NCBI GenBank assembly: GCA_018901125.1
Contig: JAHIFE010000233.1
Span: forward strand, 1-57,992
Source of the DNA: Pseudomonadota bacterium
GTDB taxonomy: Bacteria; Desulfobacterota; Desulfobacteria; Desulfobacterales; RPRI01
DNA: 57,992 bases
Reading direction: 5' to 3'
The notes under the pieces are model-generated. The model was not told the origin of the DNA and did not search any database. It saw only the letters and a list, made by a program, of their open reading frames with translations. Position 1 is the first letter of the stretch. Each line of letters begins with the position of its first letter. Below are positions 35,732 through 44,181 of the stretch, in pieces. The position numbers and the translations under genes were made by a program.

Positions 35732-36388
35732 CTAATTCTTTTTTTCCTTTTTCATAAGCGCCAGTTCCGCCAACTGATTTACAACGCATGCCGCAAGAGC
35801 CGATCCTCCTTTGCGGCCTGTGATAGTAATAAACGGAACGTCTTTTTGCATGATCAGAAGTTCTTTTGATTCAGCTGCATTTACAAATCCCACAGGCATT
35901 CCGACTATAAGAGCCGGGCGGCATTTGTTTTCATTAACAAGCTGTAACAATCTGATCAGTGCTGTTGGAGCGTTTCCAACAACATATATGCCTCCATCAA
36001 GATATGGCAGCGAATAATCCAGTGCAGCTGACGCCCTTGTTGTTTTTTTGGCTAAAGCATTTTCTTTAACCTGCTCATTATTTATAAAGCACTCAGGGTG
36101 GCAGGACAGCCGGTTCATACGGCCTGAGGTTATTCCCATTCGCGCCATCTCGGTATCTGTTACAATCGTACAGCCTGAAAGAAGAGCCTCTATACCCTTA
36201 GTAACAGCATCGGGATGAAAGCAAAGCAGAGAAAGAAGCTCAAAATCGGCTGATGTGTGTACCAGTCTTCTTGCAATCTTCCACTCATCATTTTGAAAAG
36301 GCCTGGGTTCGGGTACTTCCGAGTCAATAATTGCAAAAGATTTCTTTTCGATATCTTCAGGATTAATACCAGCTCCAAGGTTTATCAT
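35732..36388 (-). CDS. cbiC: Precorrin-8X methylmutase
   Basis: A 218-aa enzyme that moves the methyl from C11 to C12 to give cobyrinate. Visible are RRLVHTSADFE with the catalytic-type His44, IVTDTEMARMGITSGRM, GNAPTALIRLL and PALIVGMPVGFVNAAESKE. The start overlaps the end of cbiL by 4 bp. Nothing unusual. Confidence 0.94.
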   Translation of the reverse strand: MINLGAGINPEDIEKKSFAIIDSEVPEPRPFQNDEWKIARRLVHTSADFELLSLLCFHPDAVTKGIEALLSGCTIVTDTEMARMGITSGRMNRLSCHPECFINNEQVKENALAKKTTRASAALDYSLPYLDGGIYVVGNAPTALIRLLQLVNENKCRPALIVGMPVGFVNAAESKELLIMQKDVPFITITGRKGGSALAACVVNQLAELALMKKEKKN

Positions 36389-37143
36389 AGTTCCTGATCC
36401 TTTCCTGTATGATTACCGGCATTTGAATTTTTTACAAGCAGTAATGAAAAATAAGAAGGAATCTCATCCTGATATTTTCCTATATCTTCAAGCACAACCT
36501 CATCTTTGAGTCCGCATCGTGATATCAACATGGATTTTGATATCATATCATGCTTCTTAAGATTGTTTATAATTTCCTTATAATTACGGTACACTTTAAG
36601 TATTACTACACATGCATTATTATTTATAACCTCAGTTATTTTTTCCGAACCGGCCGCTCCTGATATCACAGTAAAAGATTCATCACCTTCTGCCAGGATC
36701 TGCTTTGATGCTGCGGCTGCCGCCTGGAAGGAAGTAATACCCGGAATAATGCATATTTCGATTTCGGGTTTTATTTCCTTTACTATTTTCATAATATAGC
36801 CGAAAGTGCTGTAAGTCATAGGGTCACCCAAGGTCAACACCGCAGCATCCTTGCCATCTTTTAACGTTTCCATGATTTTTTCGGCATTTTGCTTCCATAC
36901 AGCCTCAAGGATATTTCTATCCTTTGTCATCGGAAAATCAAGCTTTTCTACAGGTGTACCTTCTTTTAAATGAGGCGAAGCAATATCTTGTGCAAGCGAG
37001 TAATTATTCTTTGTTGAAGCAGCGGTGTATACCACATCAACACAATGAAGCGTTTTTACCGCCTTTACGGTAATTAAATCCGGATCTCCGGGTCCAACAC
37101 CGATACCGTATAATATTCCGTATTTCGAAGTATTCATTCTCAT
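36385..37143 (-). CDS. cbiL: Precorrin-2 C20-methyltransferase
   Basis: A 252-aa SAM-dependent methyltransferase: LYGIGVGPGDPDLITVKAVKTL, DVVYTAAS, AAVLTLGDPMTYSTFGYIM, IEICIIPGITSFQAAAAAS. It methylates C20 of cobalt-precorrin-2 directly after CbiK, whose gene precedes it with a 4-bp overlap. Standard length. Confidence 0.92.
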   Translation of the reverse strand: MRMNTSKYGILYGIGVGPGDPDLITVKAVKTLHCVDVVYTAASTKNNYSLAQDIASPHLKEGTPVEKLDFPMTKDRNILEAVWKQNAEKIMETLKDGKDAAVLTLGDPMTYSTFGYIMKIVKEIKPEIEICIIPGITSFQAAAAASKQILAEGDESFTVISGAAGSEKITEVINNNACVVILKVYRNYKEIINNLKKHDMISKSMLISRCGLKDEVVLEDIGKYQDEIPSYFSLLLVKNSNAGNHTGKDQEL

Positions 37144-37925
37144 ATCCTTTCAGGCATCATATCAGGTATCACACGCAGGGCATCTTCTATATGCCTTATA
37201 AATAAATTAATAATATTTTCATTCATTCCAAGGCCATTAGCATCAGCCGTAACACAAATGCCTTCCTGTTCAAATGCAGTTTTCCATGAGTCTTCTTCCC
37301 CGATAAGATCTTCCTGGAAATGAGTTCCGGCAACCAGCATAAAAGGAATAAGACGCACTTTTTTAAAACCTGAATCCTTAACACGATCAATAATTTCCGA
37401 CCTTTCAGGAAATCCTTCCACAACACCTATATAAATTTTTCGTCCGATTTTTTTTTGCAGCATATGTTGCAAAGCCAGATAGGATGACCAGACAGGGTGA
37501 TCAGTCCCGTGTCCTACAAGTACTACAGCTTCCTCATTATTACCGTTAAAACTGTTTCTGCAATTTTCCGACATAAGCTCATAATCTTCAGGTTCCGTTA
37601 ATAACGGCAGGCCTATGGATGTTCTTATTTTGCAATTTTCAGCTTCCTGAACCATGCGGTAAAATTCATGGCCGCAGAACAGATGCAAAGACTGCACAAC
37701 AGCCCATAAATGCCCCTCAGATGATAGCCTGGTCAATATTTCATGAGGATGTTTAAGATCTATATTTCTTCTTTTTTTTATCCAGTCTTTAACCATCCTT
37801 GAAGAATATGCCCATAATATCTCGTGATCCTTAAACCGGGCAGCAAGCTTCTCATTCATAAAATCATATGTTTCAAGCGCTTTTGTTGTTGTTCCGAATG
37901 CCGTCATAACAATAGGTGTTTTCAT
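37140..37925 (-). CDS. cbiK: Sirohydrochlorin cobaltochelatase, CbiK type
   Basis: The 261-aa protein inserts Co(II) into sirohydrochlorin, committing it to cobalamin. The CbiK signature is clear: PIVMTAFGTTTKALETYDFM, the HLFCGHEFYRM segment, VVLVGHGTDHPVW and IPFMLVAGTHFQEDLIG, the latter two carrying the metal-binding His of the family. No signal peptide is present, so this is the cytoplasmic form rather than the periplasmic CbiK-P known from Desulfovibrio. It lies between cobalt transport and corrin genes, with 4-bp overlaps on both sides. Confidence 0.94.
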   Translation of the reverse strand: MKTPIVMTAFGTTTKALETYDFMNEKLAARFKDHEILWAYSSRMVKDWIKKRRNIDLKHPHEILTRLSSEGHLWAVVQSLHLFCGHEFYRMVQEAENCKIRTSIGLPLLTEPEDYELMSENCRNSFNGNNEEAVVLVGHGTDHPVWSSYLALQHMLQKKIGRKIYIGVVEGFPERSEIIDRVKDSGFKKVRLIPFMLVAGTHFQEDLIGEEDSWKTAFEQEGICVTADANGLGMNENIINLFIRHIEDALRVIPDMMPERI

Positions 37926-38770
37926 GATCTGCTTTCCATTGCTTTTATTATATCTCTTCTGGCTTCGCCGATTGTCAGCGGAATGCGCCCAAACTGCAAG
38001 CCGTCTTCATTCTTCAGTTTATAAACAAGCTCAGCTATCATGGGCAATCTGAGCTTTACTTCCGACATTTCTTCAGGAGCTGTAAATACCTCCTCGGGTA
38101 TTCCGCTTCTTACAATCCGGCCGGAGCTTAATATATAAAGTTTGGACAAAAATAACGGGACAAGATCCACGCTATGTGTGGCCATTACTATTGTAACGCT
38201 GTTTTCCCGGTTAAGTTTTTTTAAAAGACTCATCATTTTATATTCGCCCATCGGATCAAGGCCTGCTGTGGGTTCATCCAGCAGCAATATTTCATGGCCC
38301 ATGGCAAGAAGCCCTGCTATACATGCTCTTTTTTTCTGGCCGTAACTTAAGTTGTGAATGGATTTCTTCTCAAGGCCGTCAAGTTCTACATCTTTCAATG
38401 CGCAAAGAACACGATCCTTAACTTCAGCAATATTTAACCCCATATTTATCGGGCCAAATGCTATATCATCAAATAGCGTTGCAGCAAAAAGCTGATCATC
38501 CGGGTTTTGGAAAACAAGGCCTATCTTTTGATATATCATTTTAGGGGTAAGCTTTTTAATGTTTTTACCATCAAGACGAACTTTGCCGTGTGATCCTTTC
38601 AATAGCCCGTCCATTATTTTAAGCAGCGTTGTTTTTCCCGATCCATTGGAACCGAGTATTGCTGCAAACTCTCCTTTTTTGATTTCAATACTGATATCGG
38701 AAAGAGCTTTTGTTCCATCAGGATATATTAACGACACATCTTTTACAGAAAGCCTTACATGATTTTCCAT
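37922..38770 (-). CDS. cbiO: Cobalt ECF transporter ATPase
   Basis: A 282-aa ABC ATPase with Walker A GSNGSGKTTLL, Q-loop GLVFQNPDDQLF, signature LSYGQKKR, Walker B ILLLDEPTAGLDP and the switch His in MATHSVD. It powers cobalt uptake with CbiQ and CbiM. It overlaps cbiQ by 16 bp and cbiK by 4 bp. Confidence 0.93.
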   Translation of the reverse strand: MENHVRLSVKDVSLIYPDGTKALSDISIEIKKGEFAAILGSNGSGKTTLLKIMDGLLKGSHGKVRLDGKNIKKLTPKMIYQKIGLVFQNPDDQLFAATLFDDIAFGPINMGLNIAEVKDRVLCALKDVELDGLEKKSIHNLSYGQKKRACIAGLLAMGHEILLLDEPTAGLDPMGEYKMMSLLKKLNRENSVTIVMATHSVDLVPLFLSKLYILSSGRIVRSGIPEEVFTAPEEMSEVKLRLPMIAELVYKLKNEDGLQFGRIPLTIGEARRDIIKAMESRS

Positions 38771-39510
38771 AGCACTCCGGCTGCAAAAATTATAACTACT
38801 GCTATCGCCACTTCATTTATTTTAAAAGAAGCACTATGGCCTACAGGCATATTTCCGGTGTATCCTCTTTGAAACATTGCCTGGGTCGTTATCTGGCTGC
38901 GATCAAAAGCTCTTATTATAAGTTCACCCGAAAGCGTTCCGAAAGAACTTAAGCCTGACCGGATACTGGAATAACCGAGTCTGTTTTTTTGTGCATTATA
39001 TATAACGCCCGCATCTTCAAAAAGAACAAATATGTACCTGTAGGTAATCATCAGTAAATCTACAAACTGCGAAGGAATTTTAAACCAAGAAAGACCTGTA
39101 ATAATATCTGTAAAAGGAGAAGAAAATCCGGCAAGTGCAATAAGCGAAACAGCTCCTATAATGCGGCTTGAAAGCCTTATGCCTTCCATCAGGCCGTCTT
39201 TGTAACCTACGATGTCAATCCCTGCGATACTTACACAAAACAAAGGTTCGTGGCCGGTAAAAAAGAATTTTAAAAAAAGAAGCATAGCGGCTATGAATAG
39301 TGGCTCTGAAAATCTGATAAGCATAACGCGAGACGGTATATCAATAAATTTGCAAAGTACTATGCAGAGCATAGCTATAAACAAAGGAAATATTATTCCA
39401 TTGCTGCATAAAACCATAACAAGCAGTGAAAACGTTAATATAAGCTTGATTCTAACATCAACTCTTGTGAGAAGATTATTGTTTTTATAATATTCGTCAA
39501 ATAAATGCAT
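38755..39510 (-). CDS. cbiQ: Cobalt ECF transporter transmembrane (T) component
   Basis: A 251-aa integral membrane protein with five to six hydrophobic helices. The T-component motif is near ELIIRAFDRSQITTQAMFQRGY, the Ala-Arg-Gly-type coupling helices that contact the ATPase. The N-terminus VDVRIKLILTFSLLVMVLCSN is typical. It links CbiO to the cobalt-specific CbiM. A 118-bp repeat-bearing gap separates it from the CbiN-like gene. Confidence 0.9.
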   Translation of the reverse strand: MHLFDEYYKNNNLLTRVDVRIKLILTFSLLVMVLCSNGIIFPLFIAMLCIVLCKFIDIPSRVMLIRFSEPLFIAAMLLFLKFFFTGHEPLFCVSIAGIDIVGYKDGLMEGIRLSSRIIGAVSLIALAGFSSPFTDIITGLSWFKIPSQFVDLLMITYRYIFVLFEDAGVIYNAQKNRLGYSSIRSGLSSFGTLSGELIIRAFDRSQITTQAMFQRGYTGNMPVGHSASFKINEVAIAVVIIFAAGVLWKIM

Positions 39511-39540
39511 ATTGGTTTTTATTTAAAATACTTTTTATTA

Positions 39541-39590
39541 GTCCTTCATTACGAGGATTCCAGGGTTCAAGAGTTCAAGGGTTCCAGTGA
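39541..39590. repeat. GGTTCMAGRGTTC-type simple repeat
   Basis: Short words like CCAGGGTTCAAGAGTTCAAGG repeat imperfectly in the gap between cbiQ and the CbiN-like gene. A much longer relative lies at 54578-54718. Confidence 0.5.
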
Positions 39591-39628
39591 AATCTCGTTT
39601 ATATATGAAATTGAACTGAAATCTTCGC

Positions 39629-39940
39629 TTAGAGGCTATGGGTTTCCTTCCGGTCTCCCGGTGGCATAATAAGCATTCTCCAGTAATATCCGCCGATAAA
39701 TCCGCCAATCGTACCCGCCAGAAGAAATACAAATAAAAGCAGGTCTCCCTGATCCGTATTTATGAAAGGCTCGCTTGATTCCCGGCCATGCTCTTTTGCG
39801 TATTTTTCCACTACGGATTCATCAACACCCGGCCACTTTTCCGAACTATAAACAAACGGCTGAAAGCAATAAAATACAATTGCAGATAAAACAAAGATCA
39901 TAACCATTTTGATCATAATTTTACTTTTTTCAGGCTTCAT
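39629..39940 (-). CDS. CbiN-like small membrane component of the cobalt transporter
   Basis: A 103-aa protein with two membrane helices (about 9-28 and 68-90). Between them is a soluble loop starting WPGVDESVVEKYAKEHG, reminiscent of the PDGLE/CbiN-type accessory subunits of Co/Ni transporters. It overlaps the 3' end of cbiM by 11 bp and precedes cbiQ and cbiO, exactly where cbiN sits in other operons. True CbiN identity is an inference from topology and position. Confidence 0.7.
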   Translation of the reverse strand: MKPEKSKIMIKMVMIFVLSAIVFYCFQPFVYSSEKWPGVDESVVEKYAKEHGRESSEPFINTDQGDLLLFVFLLAGTIGGFIGGYYWRMLIMPPGDRKETHSL

Positions 39941-40733
39941 TGGCTACACCTCCCACCGATTTAATCACTTTCATCTTTATGAGTAAATCAGGTCTCTTCT
40001 TATACAGCAATACGACCATTCCGCCGGTGATGGCTCCTTCAAGTATTCCAAGAGGAAGCTGAGTAGGAACAAAAGCTATAATTATTTTTGTGAAAAGCGG
40101 CATAAAAGGTGAACCTCCCATTATACCTGAGGCCAGTTCAACTGAAGTGGAAAGATATGTAGCCCAGTCTGCTATTAATCCTGCTACAAACCCTGCTGCA
40201 AAAAGGTTTGTATTAAATCCGCGTAAGGTTTTAAAAGTAATATACCCGGCAAAAGAGCCCATTATGCCCATAGAAACTATATTTGCGCCAAGTGTGCTTA
40301 ATCCGCCGTGCGCAAGAAAAAGAGCCTGAATAAAAAGGGCCACTGCTGCTACAAGAACGCTTAAGCCCGGACCAAGCAGTATTGCAGATATTCCGGTTCC
40401 GCATGGATGCGAACATGTGCCGGCTGTAGGAACAGGCATGGGCATGCAAGAGATGATAAATACAACTGCAGCTACAAGACCGACAAGCGGCTTGAAGGAA
40501 GGATCAATACTGGAAAGCTTTTTCAGTTTATATAAGCCATATGCTACAAATGGCGCAGCGACAACAAACCATAACACCGCCCAGTTGAAAGGCAATATTC
40601 CTTCTGATATATGCATTGCATAAGCATTACCTGAAAGCATCAAAAAGATAAAAGCCGACAATACAAAAAAATGAATTTTAAAATTATTTAACGCTGTACA
40701 GGCTGTTTTAAATACAGTTTTCTTCATAAGCAT
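39930..40733 (-). CDS. cbiM: Cobalt ECF transporter substrate-binding (S) component
   Basis: A 267-aa membrane protein. After a signal-like N-terminus (to GNAYA) comes MHISEGILP, the conserved mature N-terminus whose Met-His-(Ile) positions bind the metal ion. Other marks are PVPTAGTCSHPCGTGISAIL and LAHGGLSTLGANIVSMGI. It is the first gene of the operon, directly after the riboswitch and terminator, so cobalt import as well as synthesis is under cobalamin control. Confidence 0.94.
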   Translation of the reverse strand: MLMKKTVFKTACTALNNFKIHFFVLSAFIFLMLSGNAYAMHISEGILPFNWAVLWFVVAAPFVAYGLYKLKKLSSIDPSFKPLVGLVAAVVFIISCMPMPVPTAGTCSHPCGTGISAILLGPGLSVLVAAVALFIQALFLAHGGLSTLGANIVSMGIMGSFAGYITFKTLRGFNTNLFAAGFVAGLIADWATYLSTSVELASGIMGGSPFMPLFTKIIIAFVPTQLPLGILEGAITGGMVVLLYKKRPDLLIKMKVIKSVGGVANEA

Positions 40734-40769
40734 ATCTCCTTGTTAAAAAATGTATAATGATACCAACCC

Positions 40770-40815
40770 AAAAAAACAAAAAAAAATCCCCGGACCGAAG
40801 TTAATCGATCCGGGG
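40770..40815 (-). terminator. Intrinsic terminator downstream of the cobalamin riboswitch
   Basis: On the minus strand CCCCGGATCGAT...GGTCCGGGG (40788-40815) forms a GC-rich stem, followed by a long T-run (A-run at 40771-40786 on the plus strand). It lies between the riboswitch and cbiM, so it is the likely expression platform for transcription termination when cobalamin is bound. Confidence 0.88.
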
Positions 40816-40874
40816 AATCCCATTATTTTCCTCATGATCATAAACGCGCTCTCTTGTCCTCGGAGAACACACAA

Positions 40875-41104
40875 AATATTCAGGCAGGTCTTCTGACTCT
40901 CGGATCAACCATTCGGCTGCGCCTTCCCATCACGGTTACGCGTGAAAGTGGCATTTTGCAGCTTTTGTCCCCGATTACAGCGGCGGGCCCGTCCCCGATT
41001 CACACGGGGTTCCCTATTCCGGCAGGATATAAAATTCCACCCTACATCTCATCCCGTAGGGCGGCATTTCACATTCCGCCATATGCTAAAAAGCACCTGA
41101 ATAT
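40875..41104 (-). promoter_or_regulatory. Cobalamin riboswitch controlling the cbi operon
   Basis: On the minus strand the leader has the cobalamin aptamer order: a P1 arm ATTCAGG near 41104, AGGGAACCCCGTGTGAATCG, ACGGGCCCGCCGCTGTAATC with the invariant CCGCTGTAA core, GGGAAGGCGCAGCC, and the B12 box AGTCAGAAGACCTGCC closing with CCTGAAT near 40875. An intrinsic terminator follows at 40770-40815. It should switch off cbiM through cbiH when adenosylcobalamin is plentiful. Confidence 0.95.
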
Positions 41105-41296
41105 ATATTTATAGTCTTTAATAATAATTAAATAAGATTTTTGTCAAGAAATATTTGCTATGGCTATTGCCGGAATAGAGTTTCGATATCAGCTTATTCA
41201 AATTGGTTGTGTATGGGATTAATAAATTCTATTGAGGTAGATTTATCAATCAGAGTTTTCAGAAAGATCGGACGGATATCCGGGAATACAAAATAC

Positions 41297-41542
41297 TTAT
41301 ATTCCTTCATTTAAAACCATACGGGATTTTGATCCGGCTTTAGTGTATGAATCCATATATAACAAGAAAGTGGCTAACGGTTTTTTAAATTCGACAGGAT
41401 TATTGGAGAAGTAATAAGAATCATATTCATCATCAGGACTTGCCCTGTATATACCTATCGGGTCCCAGTCTTTTAAAAGTATACTTTTTATAGCTTTACT
41501 AATTATTTTTACTTCAGATGGTGTTATTGCCGCACATACCAC
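41297..41542 (-). pseudogene. Small hypothetical protein, probably 5'-truncated by a repeat
   Basis: An 81-codon frame starting with GTG at 41542. Its middle, LLKDWDPIGIYR followed by SPDDEYDSYYF, resembles small conserved bacterial proteins with an LLKDWDPIG motif. The start coincides with the boundary of the repeat at 41537-41720, an in-frame stop lies only two codons upstream, and no ribosome site is evident. The original 5' end may have been lost when the repeat arrived. It could also be a small gene that now starts here. Confidence 0.45.
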
Positions 41543-41720
41543 GAAGGGTTACCTTATATTGACCATCACCCACGACTTGTCTTTGCTCAAATACTCGGGA
41601 TAAAAGATAATAACATTTTACAAAGTCCCAGAAGCATTTACTCTCGTTTTTCTTGTCATATAACTCTAACAATTTGAAAAATATTCAGATTATTATCTTT
41701 AGATCTAAAGGACAACCCCA
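41537..41720 (-). repeat. REP-associated transposase fragment, copy 1
   Basis: An ungapped direct repeat of 42555-42738 (offset 1018 bp), about 93% identical by eye (13 differences in 180). On the minus strand it contains the degraded start of a Y1 transposase: MTRKTRVNASGTL, then a stop, then NVIIFYPEYLSK. It is separated from copy 2 by the triosephosphate-isomerase-like gene. Confidence 0.85.
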
Positions 41721-41774
41721 TTAAATTCTAAGCCTTTAACGGCAGTAAGCAGTTCGGCCCGAAGGCCAAGTTGA

Positions 41775-42482
41775 TCAAATGACATAGTCATCATAGGAGG
41801 CCTTCTCGCAAATACGTGCGAACGCCACCGGGTCCAGGCTTGCCGTCCCTACCATTAACCCGGACAAACCCGCTATCGCCAGGTAATCGCCAGCATTATC
41901 CTCATTAATTGAGCCACCATAAAGGATCGGTTTGTCAGGTGCGATTATCCGGATCTCCCCTATCACCTCTTTTATCTTTTCAAGAGATTGGGGAACATTA
42001 ATACCAATGGCATCAACAGGTCCATAGCCGATAATCAAATCCTCAAGATCTGCTTCGCTCAGGGCCGCTATCTGAGACCTTGCATAGGTTTTGTCGACAC
42101 AGACGATGGGTTTTATATTGGCAGCCCTGGCCTCGCTGACTTTGTTAGCAACATCCTGGTTGGTTTCATGAAAATAACGACGCCGCTCAGAATGACCGAG
42201 AATAGCAAACTCAACCAGGTCTCGTGCCATTTCAGCGGCCATTGCCCCGGTATAAGCGCCCAGGGGGGGGAATGGCGACAGATCCTGAGCTGCCAAGGTT
42301 AGATGCTCAGTTGTATATTTCTGTAATTTCTGTTGCATGGGGATAAGGTATAATGCAGGTGGGGCGATGATTACTTCTACCTGGGGATTGGGACGATACA
42401 ACTGACAGAACTTTTCAAGCCATGCTTCAGCTTCGGACATGGATTTATGGGCCTTCCAGTTTGCCAATACATATTTTGTCAT
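41775..42482 (-). CDS. Triosephosphate isomerase-like protein lacking the catalytic Glu
   Basis: The 235-aa protein has the TIM fold and motifs: ANWKAHKS with Lys10, AILGHSERR with His97, and the phosphate-binding ILYGGSINEDNAGDY and GLMVGTASLDP. The loop that carries the general base in functional enzymes (YEPVWAIGTG) reads GYGPVDAIG here. The Glu position is Gly154 (GGA, one base from GAA) and the Trp is Asp. It is shorter than the usual 250 aa. The ribosome site GAGAGGT precedes the ATG. It sits alone between two transposase-derived repeats, not with glycolytic genes. It may be inactive as an isomerase or do something else. Confidence 0.8.
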   Translation of the reverse strand: MTKYVLANWKAHKSMSEAEAWLEKFCQLYRPNPQVEVIIAPPALYLIPMQQKLQKYTTEHLTLAAQDLSPFPPLGAYTGAMAAEMARDLVEFAILGHSERRRYFHETNQDVANKVSEARAANIKPIVCVDKTYARSQIAALSEADLEDLIIGYGPVDAIGINVPQSLEKIKEVIGEIRIIAPDKPILYGGSINEDNAGDYLAIAGLSGLMVGTASLDPVAFARICEKASYDDYVI

Positions 42483-42554
42483 AACTACCTCTCAATAAAG
42501 AATCCGGTAATGGCAGATTGGACGTCCATTAGTACATAAGTTCAACGGCGTTGT

Positions 42555-42738
42555 CACCACGAAGCGTTACCTTTTATTGACCATCACCCACGACTTGTCT
42601 TTGCTCAAATACTCGGGATAAAAGATAATAACATTTTGCAAAGTCCCAGGAGCATTTACTCTCGTTTTTCTTGACATATAACTCTAACAATTTGAAAAAT
42701 ATTAAGATTGTTAACTTTATATATAAAGGGCGTCCCCA
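42555..42738 (-). repeat. REP-associated transposase fragment, copy 2, overlapping the end of hsdS
   Basis: The direct-repeat partner of 41537-41720. In one minus-strand frame it reads MSRKTRVNAPGTLQNVIIFY and ends MVNKR-stop. This resembles the start of REP-associated Y1 transposases (pattern MxRxxRxxxPGxxxHV). In another frame it codes the last 54 residues of the present HsdS. Its left edge extends past the hsdS stop codon. Confidence 0.85.
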
Positions 42739-44181
42739 AAAATCCCCCCTGCTTCTCAAGACAGCCATAAATGCACCAAAAGCCATTTTTTCGTTTAGGC
42801 CAATTATCTGTGCTGTTTTACCAACCAATGCTCTGCTCCCATTCCGTGCACAAATTAGTAAATCCCCTTCGTTAACAATAACGCTGTCCTTGATTTCTTT
42901 GTTCACACGCACTAAATTAGATAAATCAAGCTTACCATCTTGAACATTATTTGACCTTAACACGGGTATCCCGATATCAGAGATATCGGCTGGTGAGTAG
43001 GTTAAACCAATATTGGTTTCACCTATATCTCCCAATCTCGTCCAGACCCACCCATCCGGCACTTCATAGAGCACTTCTTCAGACTTTATCGGCGGCAGTT
43101 CTTTCTGCTTCTTGATCTTCCCCTTTTTAATCAACCGTTCCTTCTCTGCCTGGATCTCTTTCAACAACTCAATCGCCGGTTGATCCTTGGGGTCTTGCTT
43201 TACCAGTTTGCCCTGCATGGCAAGGGTAAGGATGGCTTTTTTCAGCTCTGCCACATTTTCTTTTACACTGTAGAGCGGGTCAAAGTGTCGGGCTATAAAC
43301 TGCCATGATGTATCAAACTCTTTTTTGTCTGCGGCAGTAAGAAGACCGTTAATGGCTGCGGTGTGGACTGCCAGCCTTTTATCATTGCGGGCTTTGCGCT
43401 GTGCTTCCAGCCTGTCGCAGAGGGCCATGAGTTCGTCGATTTTGACGACAATGCGTTTTTGTTCGGCAAGAGGCGGGATAGGAATCAATGTTGCTTTAAT
43501 TTTCCCCACATTTAGATTCGGTTGTGCAGCACCTGCGGCTAAAAGTCTGATTTCAGCATAAATTTTGAAAAAAAAATATTTGAGATAGAGCTTAATGTGG
43601 CGTGACGATTCATAAAAAATCATCGCCGCTATGGCTTGGTTTGTCGCGCCGGGAATAACAATTTCGCTTATTTGACCTCTAGTCTTTCCTTGACCATATA
43701 GTGCAATTATCAAACTGCCAGTCGGGAATACCTTGCAATTAGTTTCGTATATGGCTTTTTCGGTAATGAATTTACCTGGTTCAGCAGCCATTGGATTATT
43801 TGTTGCAGAACTTGTATACCAAGGAATAGTTCCGTTGTAATATTCGTGATTTGTCGTTGTGGGAGTCGAACCTGTTCCGACATCCACAATTTCAGAAAGT
43901 CTTACCCACTCCCACCCCTCCGGAACCTCATAGGGCACTTCTTCTGGCTTTATCGGTGGTAATTCTTTCTGCTTCTTAATCTTCCCCTCTTTAATAAGTC
44001 GTTCCTTCTCCGCCTGTATCTCTTTCAACAGCTTACTGGCCGGTTGATCCTTGGAGTCTTGTTTTACCAGTTTCCCATGCATTGCAAGGGTAAGAATCAG
44101 TTCCCTCAGTTTTTTTATGCCGTCGGGGCTTTCCATAGCGGTATCGAAGTGTTTCTGTAATAGATAAAGCTGTTCAGTCAT
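42574..44181 (-). CDS. hsdS: Type I restriction enzyme specificity subunit, C-terminus replaced by a mobile fragment
   Basis: The 535-aa protein has two target-recognition domains and conserved coiled-coil spacers. The N-terminal spacer GIKKLRELILTLAMHGKLVKQ is repeated at about 300 as ELKKAILTLAMQGKLVKQ. Each is followed by the LLKEIQAEKERLIK helix and a PEGWEWVRLSEI or PDGWVWTRLGDI start of a recognition domain. The central PPLAEQKRIVVKIDELMALCDRLEAQ is intact. The second domain lacks its closing PLPPLAEQ-type coiled coil. From about residue 481 the sequence is coded by the repeat at 42555-42738. The subunit picks the DNA target for HsdM/HsdR; its specificity or stability is probably altered. 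Confidence 0.88.
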   Translation of the reverse strand: MTEQLYLLQKHFDTAMESPDGIKKLRELILTLAMHGKLVKQDSKDQPASKLLKEIQAEKERLIKEGKIKKQKELPPIKPEEVPYEVPEGWEWVRLSEIVDVGTGSTPTTTNHEYYNGTIPWYTSSATNNPMAAEPGKFITEKAIYETNCKVFPTGSLIIALYGQGKTRGQISEIVIPGATNQAIAAMIFYESSRHIKLYLKYFFFKIYAEIRLLAAGAAQPNLNVGKIKATLIPIPPLAEQKRIVVKIDELMALCDRLEAQRKARNDKRLAVHTAAINGLLTAADKKEFDTSWQFIARHFDPLYSVKENVAELKKAILTLAMQGKLVKQDPKDQPAIELLKEIQAEKERLIKKGKIKKQKELPPIKSEEVLYEVPDGWVWTRLGDIGETNIGLTYSPADISDIGIPVLRSNNVQDGKLDLSNLVRVNKEIKDSVIVNEGDLLICARNGSRALVGKTAQIIGLNEKMAFGAFMAVLRSRGDFWGRPLYIKLTILIFFKLLELYVKKNESKCSWDFAKCYYLLSRVFEQRQVVGDGQ

